Notes: generated from the sequence alone by a model not told the origin. DNA of 64,000 nt from Hydractinia symbiolongicarpus (GCF_029227915.1 NC_079876.1:17546001-17610000), one strand, 5' to 3'; shown: positions 52,855 to 63,299, numbered from the stretch's first letter. A program made the numbers and translations.

Positions 52855-52926
52855 GCGTCGGTGGTGTAAAGGTTAGCATTGTTGCCTTCCAAGCAATAGA
52901 TCCGGGTTCGATTCTCGGCCGACGCA
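52855..52926 (+). tRNA. tRNA-Gly(UCC), one change
   Basis: C61 to T in the T stem keeps a G·U pair; all stems form. Confidence 0.88.
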
Positions 52927-53132
52927 TTTGGCTGCTAGATTACATGTTCTAGTCTATTAAATTCAGTACGTGTCGTTTCTACTTTGAAGGTGATTAGGAG
53001 GGCAAATTTTGTTTGGACAGTTAATGTTTTCAAGTTGTGAAAACACAAGTGAAGTGCATATAATACGAAAGATGCCCTTATTTTTATCGCGAAAGTGCCT
53101 TACCTGTAATAACTCCAACAATTCTTCTGTCA

Positions 53133-53204
53133 GCGTCGGTGGTGTAAAGGTTAGTATTGTTGCCTTCCAAGCAATATATCCGGATTCGATTCCCGGCCGA
53201 CGCA
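53133..53204 (+). tRNA. tRNA-Gly(UCC), three changes
   Basis: GTTAGTATT, TATAT, CCGGA T stem. Confidence 0.72.
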
Positions 53205-53409
53205 TTTCGCTACTAGATTACATGTTCTAGTCTATTAAATTCAGTACGTGTCGATTCTACTTTGAAGATGATTAGGAGGGCAACTTGTTTTTGCCAGGAA
53301 ATGTTTTCAAGTTGTGAAGACACAAGGGAAATGCATATAATACGAAAGATGTCCTTACTTTGATCGCGAAAGTACTTTACCTGTAATAACTCCAACAACT
53401 GTTCTGTCA

Positions 53410-53481
53410 GCGTCGGTGGTGTAAAGGTTAGCATTGTTGCCTTCCAAGCAATAGATCCGGGTTCGATACCCGGCCGACGCA
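53410..53481 (+). tRNA. tRNA-Gly(UCC), one change
   Basis: B box GGTTCGATACC, as at 622. Confidence 0.87.
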
Positions 53482-53687
53482 TTTCGCTGCTACATTACAT
53501 GTTCTAGTCTATTAAATTCAGTACGTGTCGTTTCTACTTTGAAGGTGATTAGCAAGGCAAATATTGTTTGGACAGTTAATGTTTTCAAGTTGTGAAGACA
53601 CAAGGGAAATGCATATAATACGAAGGATGCCCTTATTTTGATCGCGAAAGTGCCTTACCTGCAATACCTCCAACAATTCTGCTGTCA

Positions 53688-53759
53688 GCGTCGGTGGTGT
53701 AAAAGTTATTATTTTTGTCTTCCAAGCAAAAGATCCTGGTTCACTTCCCAGTTGACGCA
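53688..53759 (+). pseudogene. tRNA-Gly(UCC)-like, family P
   Basis: GCAAAAGAT. Confidence 0.75.
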
Positions 53760-53964
53760 TTTGGCTGCTAGATATGATGTTCTAGTCTATTAAATTCTGT
53801 ACGTGTGGGTTCTCCTTTGAAGATGATTAGGAGGGCAACTTGTTTTTGCCAGGAAATGTTTTCAAGTTGTGAAGACACAAGGGAAATGCATATAATACGA
53901 AGGATGCCCTTATTTTGATCGCGAAAGTGCCTTACCTGCAATACCTCCAACAATTCTGCTGTCA

Positions 53965-54036
53965 GCGTCGGTGGTGTAAAAGTTATTATTTTTGTCTTCC
54001 AAGCAATAGATCCTGGTTCACTTCCCAGTTGACGCA
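53965..54036 (+). pseudogene. tRNA-Gly(UCC)-like, family P
   Basis: Second P copy in succession. Confidence 0.75.
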
Positions 54037-54241
54037 TTTGGCTGCTAGATATGATGTTCTAGTCTATTAAATTCCGTACGTGTGGTTTCTCCTTTGAAGA
54101 TGATTAGGAGGGCAACTTGTTTTTGCCAGCTAATGTTTTCAAGTTGTGGAGACACAAGGGAAATGCATATAATACGAAAGATGTCCTTACTTTGATCGCG
54201 AAAATACCTTACCTGCAATAACTCCAACAATTCTGCTGTCA

Positions 54242-54313
54242 GCGTCGGTGGTGTAAAGGTTAGCATTTTTGCCTTCCAAGCAATAGATCCCGATTCGATT
54301 CCTGGTGGACGCA
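54242..54313 (+). pseudogene. tRNA-Gly(UCC)-like, family Q
   Basis: GCATTTTTGCC; CCCGATTCGATTCCTGG; TGGACGCA. Confidence 0.73.
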
Positions 54314-54518
54314 TTTGGCCGCTAGATTACATGTTCTAGTCTATTAAATTCCGTACGTGTGGTTTCTGCTTTGAAGGTGATTAGGAGGGCAAATTTTTTT
54401 GGACAGTTAATGTTTTCAAGTTGTGAAGACACAAAAGAAATGCATGTAATACGAAAGATGCCCTTATTTTGATCGCGAAAGTACCTTACCTGTAATAACT
54501 CCAACAATTATCCTGTCA

Positions 54519-54590
54519 GCGTCGGTGGTGTAAAGGTTAGCATTGTTGCCTTCCAAGCAATAGATCCGGATTCGATTCCCGGCCAACGCA
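54519..54590 (+). tRNA. tRNA-Gly(UCC), two changes
   Basis: CCGGA T stem; end CCAACGCA. Confidence 0.77.
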
Positions 54591-54796
54591 TTTGGCTGCT
54601 AGACTACATGTTCTAGTCTATTAAATTCAGTACGTATCGTTTCTACTTTGAAGGTGATTAGGAGGGCAAATTTTGTTTGGACAGTTAATGTTTTCAAGTT
54701 GTGAAAACACAAGGGAAGTGCATATAATACGAAAGATGCCATTATTTTGATTGTGAAGGTACCTTACCTGCAATAACTCCAACAATTTTGCTGCCA

Positions 54797-54868
54797 CCGG
54801 CGGTGGTGTAAAGGTTAGCATTGTTGCCTTCCAAGCAATAGATCCGGGTTCGATTCCCGGCCGACGCA
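54797..54868 (+). pseudogene. tRNA-Gly(UCC)-like, mosaic M
   Basis: CCGGCGG; from the A box onward it is exact consensus (GTTAGCATT). Confidence 0.75.
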
Positions 54869-55073
54869 TTTCGCTACTAGATTACATGTTCTAGTCTATT
54901 AAATTCAGTACGTGTCGTTTCTACTTTGAAGATGATTAGGATGGCAACTTGTTTTTGCCAGAAAATGTTTTCAAGTGGTGAAGACACAAGCAAAATGCAT
55001 ATAATACGAAAGATGTCCTTACTTTGATCGCGAAAGTACCTTACCTGCAATAACTCCAACAATTCTTCTGTCA

Positions 55074-55145
55074 GCGTCGGTGGTGTAAAGGTTAGCATTG
55101 TTGCCTTCCAAGGAATAGATCCGGGTTCGATTCCCGGCCGACGCA
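55074..55145 (+). tRNA. tRNA-Gly(UCC), one change, T4 terminator
   Basis: C40 to G (GGAAT) mispairs with G30; TTTT follows. Confidence 0.82.
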
Positions 55146-55149
55146 TTTT
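55146..55149 (+). terminator. T4 directly after tRNA
   Basis: GCATTTTGCTGC after the tRNA at 55074, duplicated at 56368. Confidence 0.6.
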
Positions 55150-55351
55150 GCTGCTAGATTACATGTTCTAGTCTATTAAATTCAGTACGTGCCGTTTCTA
55201 CTTTGAAGGTGATTAGCAGGGCAAATATTGTTTGGACAGTTAATGTTTTCAAGTTGTGAAGACACAAGGGAAATGCATATAATACGAAGGATACCCTTAT
55301 TTTGATCGCGAAAGTGCCTTACCTGCAATACCTCCAACAATTCTGCTGTCA

Positions 55352-55423
55352 GCGTCGGTGGTGTAAAAGTTATTATTTTTGTCTTCCAAGCAAAAGATCC
55401 TGGTTCACTTCCCAGTTGACGCA
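55352..55423 (+). pseudogene. tRNA-Gly(UCC)-like, family P
   Basis: GCAAAAGAT. Confidence 0.75.
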
Positions 55424-55628
55424 TTTGGCTGCTAGATATGATGTTCTAGTCTATTAAATTCTGTACGTGTGGGTTCTCCTTTGAAGATGATTAGGAGGGC
55501 AACTTGTTTTTGCCAGGAAATGTTTTCAAGTTGTGAAGACACAAGGGAAATGCATATAATACGAAGGATGCCCTTATTTTGATCGCGAAAGTGCCTTACC
55601 TGCAATACCTCCAACAATTCTGCTGTCA

Positions 55629-55667
55629 GCGTCGGTGGTGTAAAAGTTATTATTTTTGTCTTCCAAG
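55629..55667 (+). pseudogene. tRNA-Gly(UCC) 5' half only, family P
   Basis: Stops after CTTCCAAG, joined to GAGACACGAAAGATGCCC. Next tRNA starts only 112 bp after this one. Confidence 0.85.
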
Positions 55668-55740
55668 GAGACACGAAAGATGCCCTTATTTTGATCGCGA
55701 AAGTACCTTACCTGTAATAACTCCAACAATTATCCTGTCA

Positions 55741-55812
55741 GCGTCGGTGGTGTAAAGGTTAGCATTGTTGCCTTCCAAGCAATAGATCCGGATTCGATTC
55801 CCGGCCAACGCA
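55741..55812 (+). tRNA. tRNA-Gly(UCC), two changes
   Basis: Copy of 54519. Confidence 0.77.
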
Positions 55813-56018
55813 TTTGGCTGCTAGACTACATGTTCTAGTCTATTAAATTCAGTACGTATCGTTTCTACTTTGAAGGTGATTAGGAGGGCAAATTTTGTTT
55901 GGACAGTTAATGTTTTCAAGTTGTGAAAACACAAGGGAAGTGCATATAATACGAAAGATGCCATTATTTTGATTGTGAAGGTACCTTACCTGCAATAACT
56001 CCAACAATTTTGCTGCCA

Positions 56019-56090
56019 CCGGCGGTGGTGTAAAGGTTAGCATTGTTGCCTTCCAAGCAATAGATCCGGGTTCGATTCCCGGCCGACGCA
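56019..56090 (+). pseudogene. tRNA-Gly(UCC)-like, mosaic M
   Basis: Copy of 54797. Confidence 0.75.
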
Positions 56091-56295
56091 TTTCGCTACT
56101 AGATTACATGTTCTAGTCTATTAAATTCAGTACGTGTCGTTTCTACTTTGAAGATGATTAGGATGGCAACTTGTTTTTGCCAGAAAATGTTTTCAAGTGG
56201 TGAAGACACAAGCAAAATGCATATAATACGAAAGATGTCCTTACTTTGATCGCGAAAGTACCTTACCTGCAATAACTCCAACAATTCTTCTGTCA

Positions 56296-56367
56296 GCGTC
56301 GGTGGTGTAAAGGTTAGCATTGTTGCCTTCCAAGGAATAGATCCGGGTTCGATTCCCGGCCGACGCA
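56296..56367 (+). tRNA. tRNA-Gly(UCC), one change, T4 terminator
   Basis: Copy of 55074. Confidence 0.82.
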
Positions 56368-56371
56368 TTTT
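56368..56371 (+). terminator. T4 directly after tRNA
   Basis: Copy of the 55146 site in the 1,222-bp duplication. Confidence 0.6.
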
Positions 56372-56573
56372 GCTGCTAGATTACATGTTCTAGTCTATTA
56401 AATTCAGTACGTGTCGTTTCTACTTTGAAGGTGATTAGCAGGGCAAATATTGTTTGGACAGTTAATGTTTTCAAGTTGTGAAGACACAAGGGAAATGCAT
56501 ATAATACGAAGGATGCCCTTATTTTGATCGCGAAAGTGCCTTACCTGCAATACCTCCAACAATTCTTCTGTCA

Positions 56574-56645
56574 GCGTCGGTGGTGTAAAAGTTATTATTT
56601 TTGTCTTCCAAGCAATAGATCCTGGTTCACTTCCCAGTTGATGCC
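56574..56645 (+). pseudogene. tRNA-Gly(UCC)-like, family P
   Basis: End TTGATGCC, discriminator C. Confidence 0.74.
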
Positions 56646-56850
56646 TTTGGCTGCTAGATATGATGTTCTAGTCTATTAATTTCTGTACGTGTGGGTTCTC
56701 CTTTGAAGATGATTAGGAGGGCAACTTGTTTTTGCCAGCTAATGTTTTCAAGTTGTGCAGACACAAGGGAAATGCATATAATACGAAAGATGTCCTTACT
56801 TTGATCGCGAAAATACCTTACCTGCAATAACTCCAACAATTCTGCTGTCA

Positions 56851-56922
56851 GCGTCGGTGGTGTAAAGGTTAGCATTGTTGCCTTCCAAGCAATAGATCCG
56901 GGTTCGATTCCCGGCCGACGCA
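56851..56922 (+). tRNA. trnG-UCC: tRNA-Gly(UCC), exact consensus
   Basis: Matches the consensus throughout. Confidence 0.96.
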
Positions 56923-57128
56923 TTTGGCTGCTAGACTACATGTTCTAGTCTATTAAATTCAGTACGTGTCGTTTCTACTTTGAAGGTGATTAGGAGGGCA
57001 AATATTGTTTGGACAGTTAATGTTTTCAAGTGGTGAAAACACAAGGGAAGTGCATATAATACGAAAGATGCCCTTATTTTGATCGCGAAGGTACCTTACC
57101 TGCAATAACTCCAACAATTTTGCTGCCA

Positions 57129-57199
57129 CCGGCGGTGGTGTAAAGGTTAGTATTGTTGCCTTCCAAGCCATATATCCGGTTTCGATTCCGGCCGACCCA
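57129..57199 (+). pseudogene. tRNA-Gly(UCC)-like, family S
   Basis: GCCATATAT variable region. Confidence 0.75.
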
Positions 57200-57404
57200 T
57201 TTGGCTGCTTGTTTTGATGTTCTAGTCTATTAAATTGTGTACGTGTGGGTTCTCCTTTGAAGATGATTAGGAGGGCAACTGGTTTTTGCCAGAAAATATT
57301 TTCAAGTTGGGAAGACACAAGGGAAATGCATATAATTCTAAAGATGCCCTTATTTTGATCGCGAAACTACCTTACCTGTAATAACTCCAACAATACTTCT
57401 GTCA

Positions 57405-57476
57405 GCGTCGGTGGTGTATAGGTTAGCATTGTTGCCTTCCAAGCAATAGATCCGGGTTCGATTCCCGGCCGACGCA
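57405..57476 (+). tRNA. tRNA-Gly(UCC), one change
   Basis: A box TGGTGTATAGG (A15 to T). Confidence 0.87.
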
Positions 57477-57681
57477 TTTCGCTACTAGATTACATGTTCT
57501 AGTCTATTAAATTCAGTACGTGTCGTTTCTACTTTGAAGATGATTAGGAGGGCAACTTGTTTTTGCCAGCTAATGTTTTCAAGTTGTGCAGACACAAGGG
57601 AAATGCATATAATACGAAAGATGTCCTTACTTTGATCGCGAAAATACCTTACCTGCAATAACTCCAACAATTCTGCTGTCA

Positions 57682-57753
57682 GCGTCGGTGGTGTAAAGGT
57701 TAGCATTGTTGCCTTCCAAGGAATAGATCCGGGTTCGATTCCCGGACGACGCA
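57682..57753 (+). tRNA. tRNA-Gly(UCC), two changes
   Basis: GGAAT anticodon strand; end ACGACGCA. Confidence 0.78.
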
Positions 57754-57959
57754 TTTCGCTGCTAGATTACATGTTCTAGTCTATTAAATTCAGTACGTGT
57801 CGTTTCTACTTTGAAGGTGATTAGCAGGGGAAATATTGTTTGGACAGTTAATGTTTTCAAGTTGTGAAGACACAAGGGAAATGCATATAATACGAAGGAT
57901 ACCCTTATTTTGATCGCGAAAGTGCCTTACCTGCAATACCTCCAACAATTCTGCTGTCA

Positions 57960-58031
57960 GCGTCAATGGTGTAAAAGTTATTATTTTTGTCTTCCAAGCA
58001 ATAGATCCTGGTTCACTTCCCAGTTGACGCA
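57960..58031 (+). pseudogene. tRNA-Gly(UCC)-like, family P
   Basis: GCGTCAA acceptor strand. Confidence 0.74.
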
Positions 58032-58237
58032 TTTGACTGCTAGATATGATGTTCTAGTCTATTAATTTCTGTACGTGTGGGTTCTCCTTTGAAGATGATT
58101 AGGAGGGCAAATTTTGTTTGGACAGTTAATGTTTTCAAGTTGTGAAAACACAAGGGAAGTGCATATAATACGAAAGATGCCCTTATTTTGATCGCCAAAG
58201 TACCTTACCTGCAATAACTCAAACAATTCTGCTGCCA

Positions 58238-58308
58238 CCGGCGGTGGTGCAAAGGTTAGTATTGTTGCCTTCCAAGCAATAGATCCGGTTTCGATTCCGG
58301 CCGACCCA
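58238..58308 (+). pseudogene. tRNA-Gly(UCC)-like, family S
   Basis: A box TGGTGCAAAGG. Confidence 0.75.
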
Positions 58309-58513
58309 TTTGGCTGCTTGTTTTGATGTTCTAGTCTATTAAATTGTGTACGTGTGGGTTCTCCTTTGAAGATGATTAGGAAGGCAACTTGTTTTTGCCA
58401 GAAAATATTTTCAAGTTGTGAAGACACAAGGGAAATGCATATAATACGAAAGATGTCCTTACTTTGATTGCAAAAGTACCTTACCTGCAATAACTCCAAC
58501 AATTCTTCTGTCA

Positions 58514-58585
58514 GCGTCGGTGGTGTAAATGTTAGCATTGTTGCCTTCCAAGCAATAGATCCGGGTTCCATTCCCGGCCGACGCA
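58514..58585 (+). tRNA. tRNA-Gly(UCC), two changes
   Basis: AAATG; B box GGTTCCATTCC. Confidence 0.78.
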
Positions 58586-58791
58586 TTTCGCTGCTAGATT
58601 ACATGTTCTAGTCTATTAAATTCAGTACGTGTCGTTTCTACTTTGAAGGTGATTAGCAGGGCAAATATTGTTTGGACAGTTAATGTTTTCAAGTTGTGAA
58701 GACACAAGGGAAATGCATATAATACGAAGGATACCCTTATTTTGATGGCAAAAGTACCTTACCTGCAATAACTCCAACTATTCTGCTGTCA

Positions 58792-58863
58792 GCGTCGATG
58801 GTGTAAAGATTAGCATTGTGGCCTTCCAAGCAATAGATCCGGGTTCGATTCCCGGCCGACGCA
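58792..58863 (+). tRNA. tRNA-Gly(UCC), family R, three changes
   Basis: GCGTCGA, AAAGATTAGC, GTGGC; 3' half consensus. Confidence 0.74.
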
Positions 58864-59068
58864 TTTGGCTGTTAGATTTCATGTTCTAGTCTATTAAATT
58901 CAGTTTTTGTGGTTCCTACTGAAAAGATGATTAGGAGGACAAATTTTTTTTGACACTTATTGTTTTCAAGTTGTGCAGACACAAGGGAAATGCAAATAAT
59001 CCTAAAGATGCCCCTATTTTGATCGCGAAAGTACCTTACCTGTAATAACTCCAACAATACTTCTGTCA

Positions 59069-59140
59069 GCGTCGGTGGTGTAAAGGTTAGCATTGTTGCC
59101 TTCCAAGCAATAGATCCGGGTTCGATTCCCGGCCGACGCA
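59069..59140 (+). tRNA. trnG-UCC: tRNA-Gly(UCC), exact consensus
   Basis: Matches the consensus throughout. Confidence 0.96.
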
Positions 59141-59345
59141 TTTCGCTACTAGATTACATGTTCTAGTCTATTAAATTCTGTACGTGTGGGTTCTCCTTTG
59201 AAGATGATTAGGAGTGCAACTTGTTTTTGCCAGAAAAAATTTTCAAGTTGTGAAGACACAAGCAAAATGCATATAATACGAAAGATGTCCTTACTTTGAT
59301 CGCGAAAGTACCTTACCTGCAATAACTCCAACAATTCTTCTGTCA

Positions 59346-59417
59346 GCGTCGGTGGTGTAAAGGTTAGCATTGTTGCCTTCCAAGGAATAGATCCGGGTTC
59401 GATTCCCGGCCGACGCA
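59346..59417 (+). tRNA. tRNA-Gly(UCC), one change
   Basis: GGAAT anticodon strand; trailer is TTTCGC, so no T4. Confidence 0.82.
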
Positions 59418-59623
59418 TTTCGCTGCTAGATTACATGTTCTAGTCTATTAAATTCAGTACGTGTCGTTTCTACTTTGAAGGTGATTAGCAGGGCAAATAT
59501 CGTTTGGACAGTTAATGTTTTCAAGTTGTGAAGACACAAGGGAAATGCATATAATACGAAGGATACCCTTATTTTGATCGCGATAGTGCCTTACCTGCAA
59601 TACCTCCAACAATTCTTCTGTCA

Positions 59624-59695
59624 GCGTCGGTTGTGTAAAAGTTATTATTTTTGTCTTCCAAGCAATAGATCCTGGTTCACTTCCCAGTTGACGCA
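59624..59695 (+). pseudogene. tRNA-Gly(UCC)-like, family P
   Basis: A box TTGTGTAAAAG. Confidence 0.74.
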
Positions 59696-59900
59696 TTTGG
59701 CTGCTAGATATGATGTTCTAGTCTATTAATTTCTGTACGTGTGGGTTCTCCTTTGAAGATGATTAGGAGGGCAACTTGTTTTTGCCAGCTAATGTTTTCA
59801 AGTTGTGCAGACACAAGGGAAATGCATATAATACGAAAGATGTCCTTACTTTGATCGCGAAAATACCTTACCTGCAATAACTCCAACAATTCTGCTGTCA

Positions 59901-59972
59901 GCGTCGGTGGTGTAAAGGTTAGCATTGTTGCCTTCCAAGCAATAGATCCGGGTTCGATTCCCGGCCGACGCA
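59901..59972 (+). tRNA. trnG-UCC: tRNA-Gly(UCC), exact consensus
   Basis: Matches the consensus throughout. Confidence 0.96.
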
Positions 59973-60178
59973 TTTGGCTGCTAGACTACATGTTCTAGTC
60001 TAATAAATTCAGTACGTGTCGTTTCTACTTTGAAGGTGATTAGGAGGGCAAATTTTGTTTGGACAGTTATTGTTTTCAAGTTGTGAAAACACAAGGGAAG
60101 TGCATATAATACGAAAGATGCCCTTATTTTGATCGCGAAAGTACCTTACCTGCAATAACTCCAACAATTCTGCTGCCA

Positions 60179-60249
60179 CCGGCGGTGGTGTAAAGGTTAG
60201 TATTGTTGCCTTCCAAGCAATAGATCCGGTTTCGATTCCGGCCGACCCA
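60179..60249 (+). pseudogene. tRNA-Gly(UCC)-like, family S
   Basis: Trailer CTTGTTTTAATG has a T4 about 15 bp downstream. Confidence 0.75.
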
Positions 60250-60454
60250 TTTGGCTGCTTGTTTTAATGTTCTAGTCTATTAAATTGTGTACGTGTGGGT
60301 TCTCCTTTGAAGATGATTAGGAGGGCAACTTGTTTTTGCCAGAAAATATTTTCAAGTTGTGAAGACACAAGGGAAATGCATATAATACGAAAGATGTCCT
60401 TACTTTGATCGCAAAAGTACCTTACCTGCAATAACTCCAACAATTCTTCTGTCA

Positions 60455-60526
60455 GCGTCGGTGGTGTAAAGGTTAGCATTGTTGCTTTCCAAGCAATAGA
60501 TCCGGGTACGATTCCCGGCCGACGCA
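60455..60526 (+). tRNA. tRNA-Gly(UCC), two changes
   Basis: Loop TTTCCAA; T loop TACGATT (B box GGTACGATTCC). Confidence 0.78.
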
Positions 60527-60732
60527 TTTCGCTGCTAGATTACATGTTCTAGTCTATAAATTTCAGTACGTGTCCTTTCTACTTTGAAGGTGATTAGCAG
60601 GGCAAATATTGTTTGGACAGTTAATGTTTTCAAGTTGTGAAGACACAAGGGAAATGCATATAATACGAAAGATGCCCTTATTTTGATCGCGAAAGTACCT
60701 TACCTGCAATAACTCCAACAATTCTGCTGCCA

Positions 60733-60803
60733 CCGGCGGTGGTGTAAAGGTTAGTATTGTTGCCTTCCAAGCAATAGATCCGGTTTCGATTCCGGCCGAC
60801 CCA
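60733..60803 (+). pseudogene. tRNA-Gly(UCC)-like, family S
   Basis: Repeat of 60179 at +554 bp. Confidence 0.75.
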
Positions 60804-61008
60804 TTTGGCTGCTTGTTTTAATGTTCTAGTCTATTAAATTGTGTACGTGTGGGTTCTCCTTTGAAGATGATTAGGAGGGCAACTTGTTTTTGCCAGAAAA
60901 TATTTTCAAGTTGTGAAGACACAAGGGAAATGCATATAATACGAAAGATGTCCTTACTTTGATCGCAAAAGTACCTTACCTGCAATAACTCCAACAATTC
61001 TTCTGTCA

Positions 61009-61080
61009 GCGTCGGTGGTGTAAAGGTTAGCATTGTTGCTTTCCAAGCAATAGATCCGGGTTCGATTCCCGGCCGACGCA
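61009..61080 (+). tRNA. tRNA-Gly(UCC), one change
   Basis: C32 to T (loop TTTCCAA). Confidence 0.87.
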
Positions 61081-61286
61081 TTTCGCTGCTAGATTACATG
61101 TTCTAGTCTATAAATTTCAGTACGTGTCCTTTCTACTTTGAAGGTGATTAGCAGGGCAAATATTGTTTGGACAGTTAATGTTTTCAAGTTGTGAAGACAC
61201 AAGGGAAATGCATATAATACGAAGGATGCCCTTATTTTGATCACGAAAGTGCCTTACCTGCAATACCTCCAACAATTCTTCTTTCA

Positions 61287-61358
61287 GCGTCGGTGGTGTA
61301 AATGTTAGCATTGTTGCCTTCCAAGCAAAAGATCCGGGTTCGATTCCCGGCCGACGCA
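61287..61358 (+). tRNA. tRNA-Gly(UCC), two changes
   Basis: AAATG; GCAAAAGAT. Confidence 0.82.
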
Positions 61359-61564
61359 TTTCGCTGCTAGAGAACATGTTCTAGTCTATTAAATTCAGTA
61401 CGTGTCGTTTCTACTTTGAAGGTGATTAGCAGGGCAAATATTGTTTGGACAGTTAATGTTTTCAAGTTGTGAAGACACAAGGGAAATGCATATAATACGA
61501 AAGATGCCCTTATTTTGATCGCGAAAGTACCTTACCTGCAATAACTCCAACAATTCTGCTGCCA

Positions 61565-61635
61565 CCGGCGGTGGTGTAAAGGTTAGTATTGTTGCCTTCC
61601 AAGCAATAGATCCGGTTTCGATTCCGGCCGACCCA
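61565..61635 (+). pseudogene. tRNA-Gly(UCC)-like, family S
   Basis: Repeat of 60733 at +832 bp. Confidence 0.75.
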
Positions 61636-61840
61636 TTTGGCTGCTTGTTTTAATGTTCTAGTCTATTAAATTGTGTACGTGTGGGTTCTCCTTTGAAGAT
61701 GATTAGGAGGGCAACTTGTTTTTGCCAGAAAATATTTTCAAGTTGTGAAGACACAAGGGAAATGCATATAATACGAAAGATGTCCTTACTTTGATCGCAA
61801 AAGTACCTTACCTGCAATAACTCCAACAATTCTTCTGTCA

Positions 61841-61912
61841 GCGTCGGTGGTGTAAAGGTTAGCATTGTTGCTTTCCAAGCAATAGATCCGGGTTCGATTC
61901 CCGGCCGACGCA
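61841..61912 (+). tRNA. tRNA-Gly(UCC), one change
   Basis: Repeat of 61009. Confidence 0.87.
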
Positions 61913-62118
61913 TTTCGCTGCTAGATTACATGTTCTAGTCTATAAATTTCAGTACGTGTCCTTTCTACTTTGAAGGTGATTAGCAGGGCAAATATTGTTT
62001 GGACAGTTAATGTTTTCAAGTTGTGAAGACACAAGGGAAATGCATATAATACGAAGGATGCCCTTATTTTGATCACGAAAGTGCCTTACCTGCAATACCT
62101 CCAACAATTCTTCTTTCA

Positions 62119-62190
62119 GCGTCGGTGGTGTAAATGTTAGCATTGTTGCCTTCCAAGCAATAGATCCGGGTTCGATTCCCGGCCGACGCA
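62119..62190 (+). tRNA. tRNA-Gly(UCC), one change
   Basis: AAATG (G17 to T). Confidence 0.87.
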
Positions 62191-62396
62191 TTTCGCTGCT
62201 AGAGAACATGTTCTAGTCTATTAAATTCAGTACGTGTCGTTTCTACTTTGAAGGTGATTAGCAGGGCAAATATTGTTTGGACAGTTAATGTTTTCAAGTT
62301 GTGAAGACACAAGGGAAATGCATATAATACATAGGATGTCCTTACTTTGATCGCGAAAGTACCTTACCTGCTATAACTCCAACAATTCTGCTGTCA

Positions 62397-62468
62397 GCGT
62401 CGGTGGTGTAAAGATTAGCATTGTGGCCTTCCAAGCAATAGATCCGGGTTCGATTCCCGGCCGACGCA
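62397..62468 (+). tRNA. tRNA-Gly(UCC), family R, two changes
   Basis: AAAGATTAGC and GTGGC; rest consensus. Confidence 0.8.
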
Positions 62469-62673
62469 TTTGGCTGTTAGATTTCTTGTTCTAGTCTATT
62501 AAATTCAGTTTTTGTGGTTCCTACTTAAAAGATGATTAGGAGGACAAATTTTTTTTGACACTTATTGTTTTCAAGTTGTGCAGACACAAGGGAAATGCAT
62601 ATAATTCTAAAGATGCCCCCATTTTGATCGCGAAAGTACCTTACCTGTAATAACTCCAACAATACTTCTGTCA

Positions 62674-62745
62674 GCGTCGGTGGTGTAAAGGTTAGCATTG
62701 TTGCCTTCCAAGCCATAGATCCGGGTTCGATTCCCGGCCGACGCT
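62674..62745 (+). tRNA. tRNA-Gly(UCC), discriminator lost
   Basis: GCCAT anticodon strand; discriminator A to T gives CGCTTTTCG, a T4 starting at the discriminator position. Confidence 0.75.
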
Positions 62746-62950
62746 TTTCGCTACTAGATTACATGTTCTAGTCTATTAAATTCTGTACGTGTGGGTTCTC
62801 CTTTGAAGATGATTAGGAGTGCAACTTGTTTTTGCCAGAAAATATTTTCAAGTTGTGAAGACACAAGGGAAATGCATATAATACGAAAGATGTCCTTACT
62901 TTGATCGCGAAAGTACCTTACCTGCAATAACTCCAACAATTCTGCTGTCA

Positions 62951-63022
62951 GCGTCGGTGGTGTAAAGATTAGCATTGTGGCCTTCCAAGCAATAGATCTG
63001 GGTTCGATTCCCGGCCGACGCA
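62951..63022 (+). tRNA. tRNA-Gly(UCC), family R, three changes
   Basis: As 62397 with T stem CTGGG. Confidence 0.76.
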
Positions 63023-63227
63023 TTTGGCTGTTAGATTTCATGTTCTAGTCTGTTAAATTCAGTTTTTGTGGTTCCTACTTAAAAGATGATTAGGAGGACA
63101 AATTTTTTTTGACACTTATTGTTTTCCAGTTGTGAAGACACAAGGGAAATGCATATAATTCTAAAGATGCCCTTATTTTGATCGCAAAAGTACCTTACCT
63201 GTAATAACTCCAACAATACTTCTGTCA

Positions 63228-63299
63228 GCGTCGGTGGTGTAAAGGTTAGCATTGTTGGCTTCCAAGCAATAGATCCGGGTTCGTTTCCCGGCAGACGCA
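63228..63299 (+). tRNA. tRNA-Gly(UCC), three changes
   Basis: GTTGG stem, B box GGTTCGTTTCC, end CAGACGCA. Confidence 0.7.

Larger units (their letters stand above)
54519..56400. repeat. 1,222-bp duplication with an internally deleted monomer
   Basis: tRNAs 54519, 54797 and 55074 recur at 55741, 56019 and 56296, all +1,222 bp, with shared markers GTACGTATCG, GATTGTGAAGG and ACACAAGCAAAATG. The period is not a multiple of 277 because the monomer at 55629 is cut short. Confidence 0.9.
60179..62226. repeat. 554-bp dimer and 832-bp trimer repeats
   Basis: tRNA starts 60733, 61009 and 61287 recur at 61565, 61841 and 62119 (+832 bp). The S/consensus-like pair at 60179 and 60455 is also repeated at 60733 and 61009 (+554 bp). 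Shared markers: CTTGTTTTAATG, CTATAAATTTCAG, GATCACGAAAG and TTCTTTCAGCG. Confidence 0.9.
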
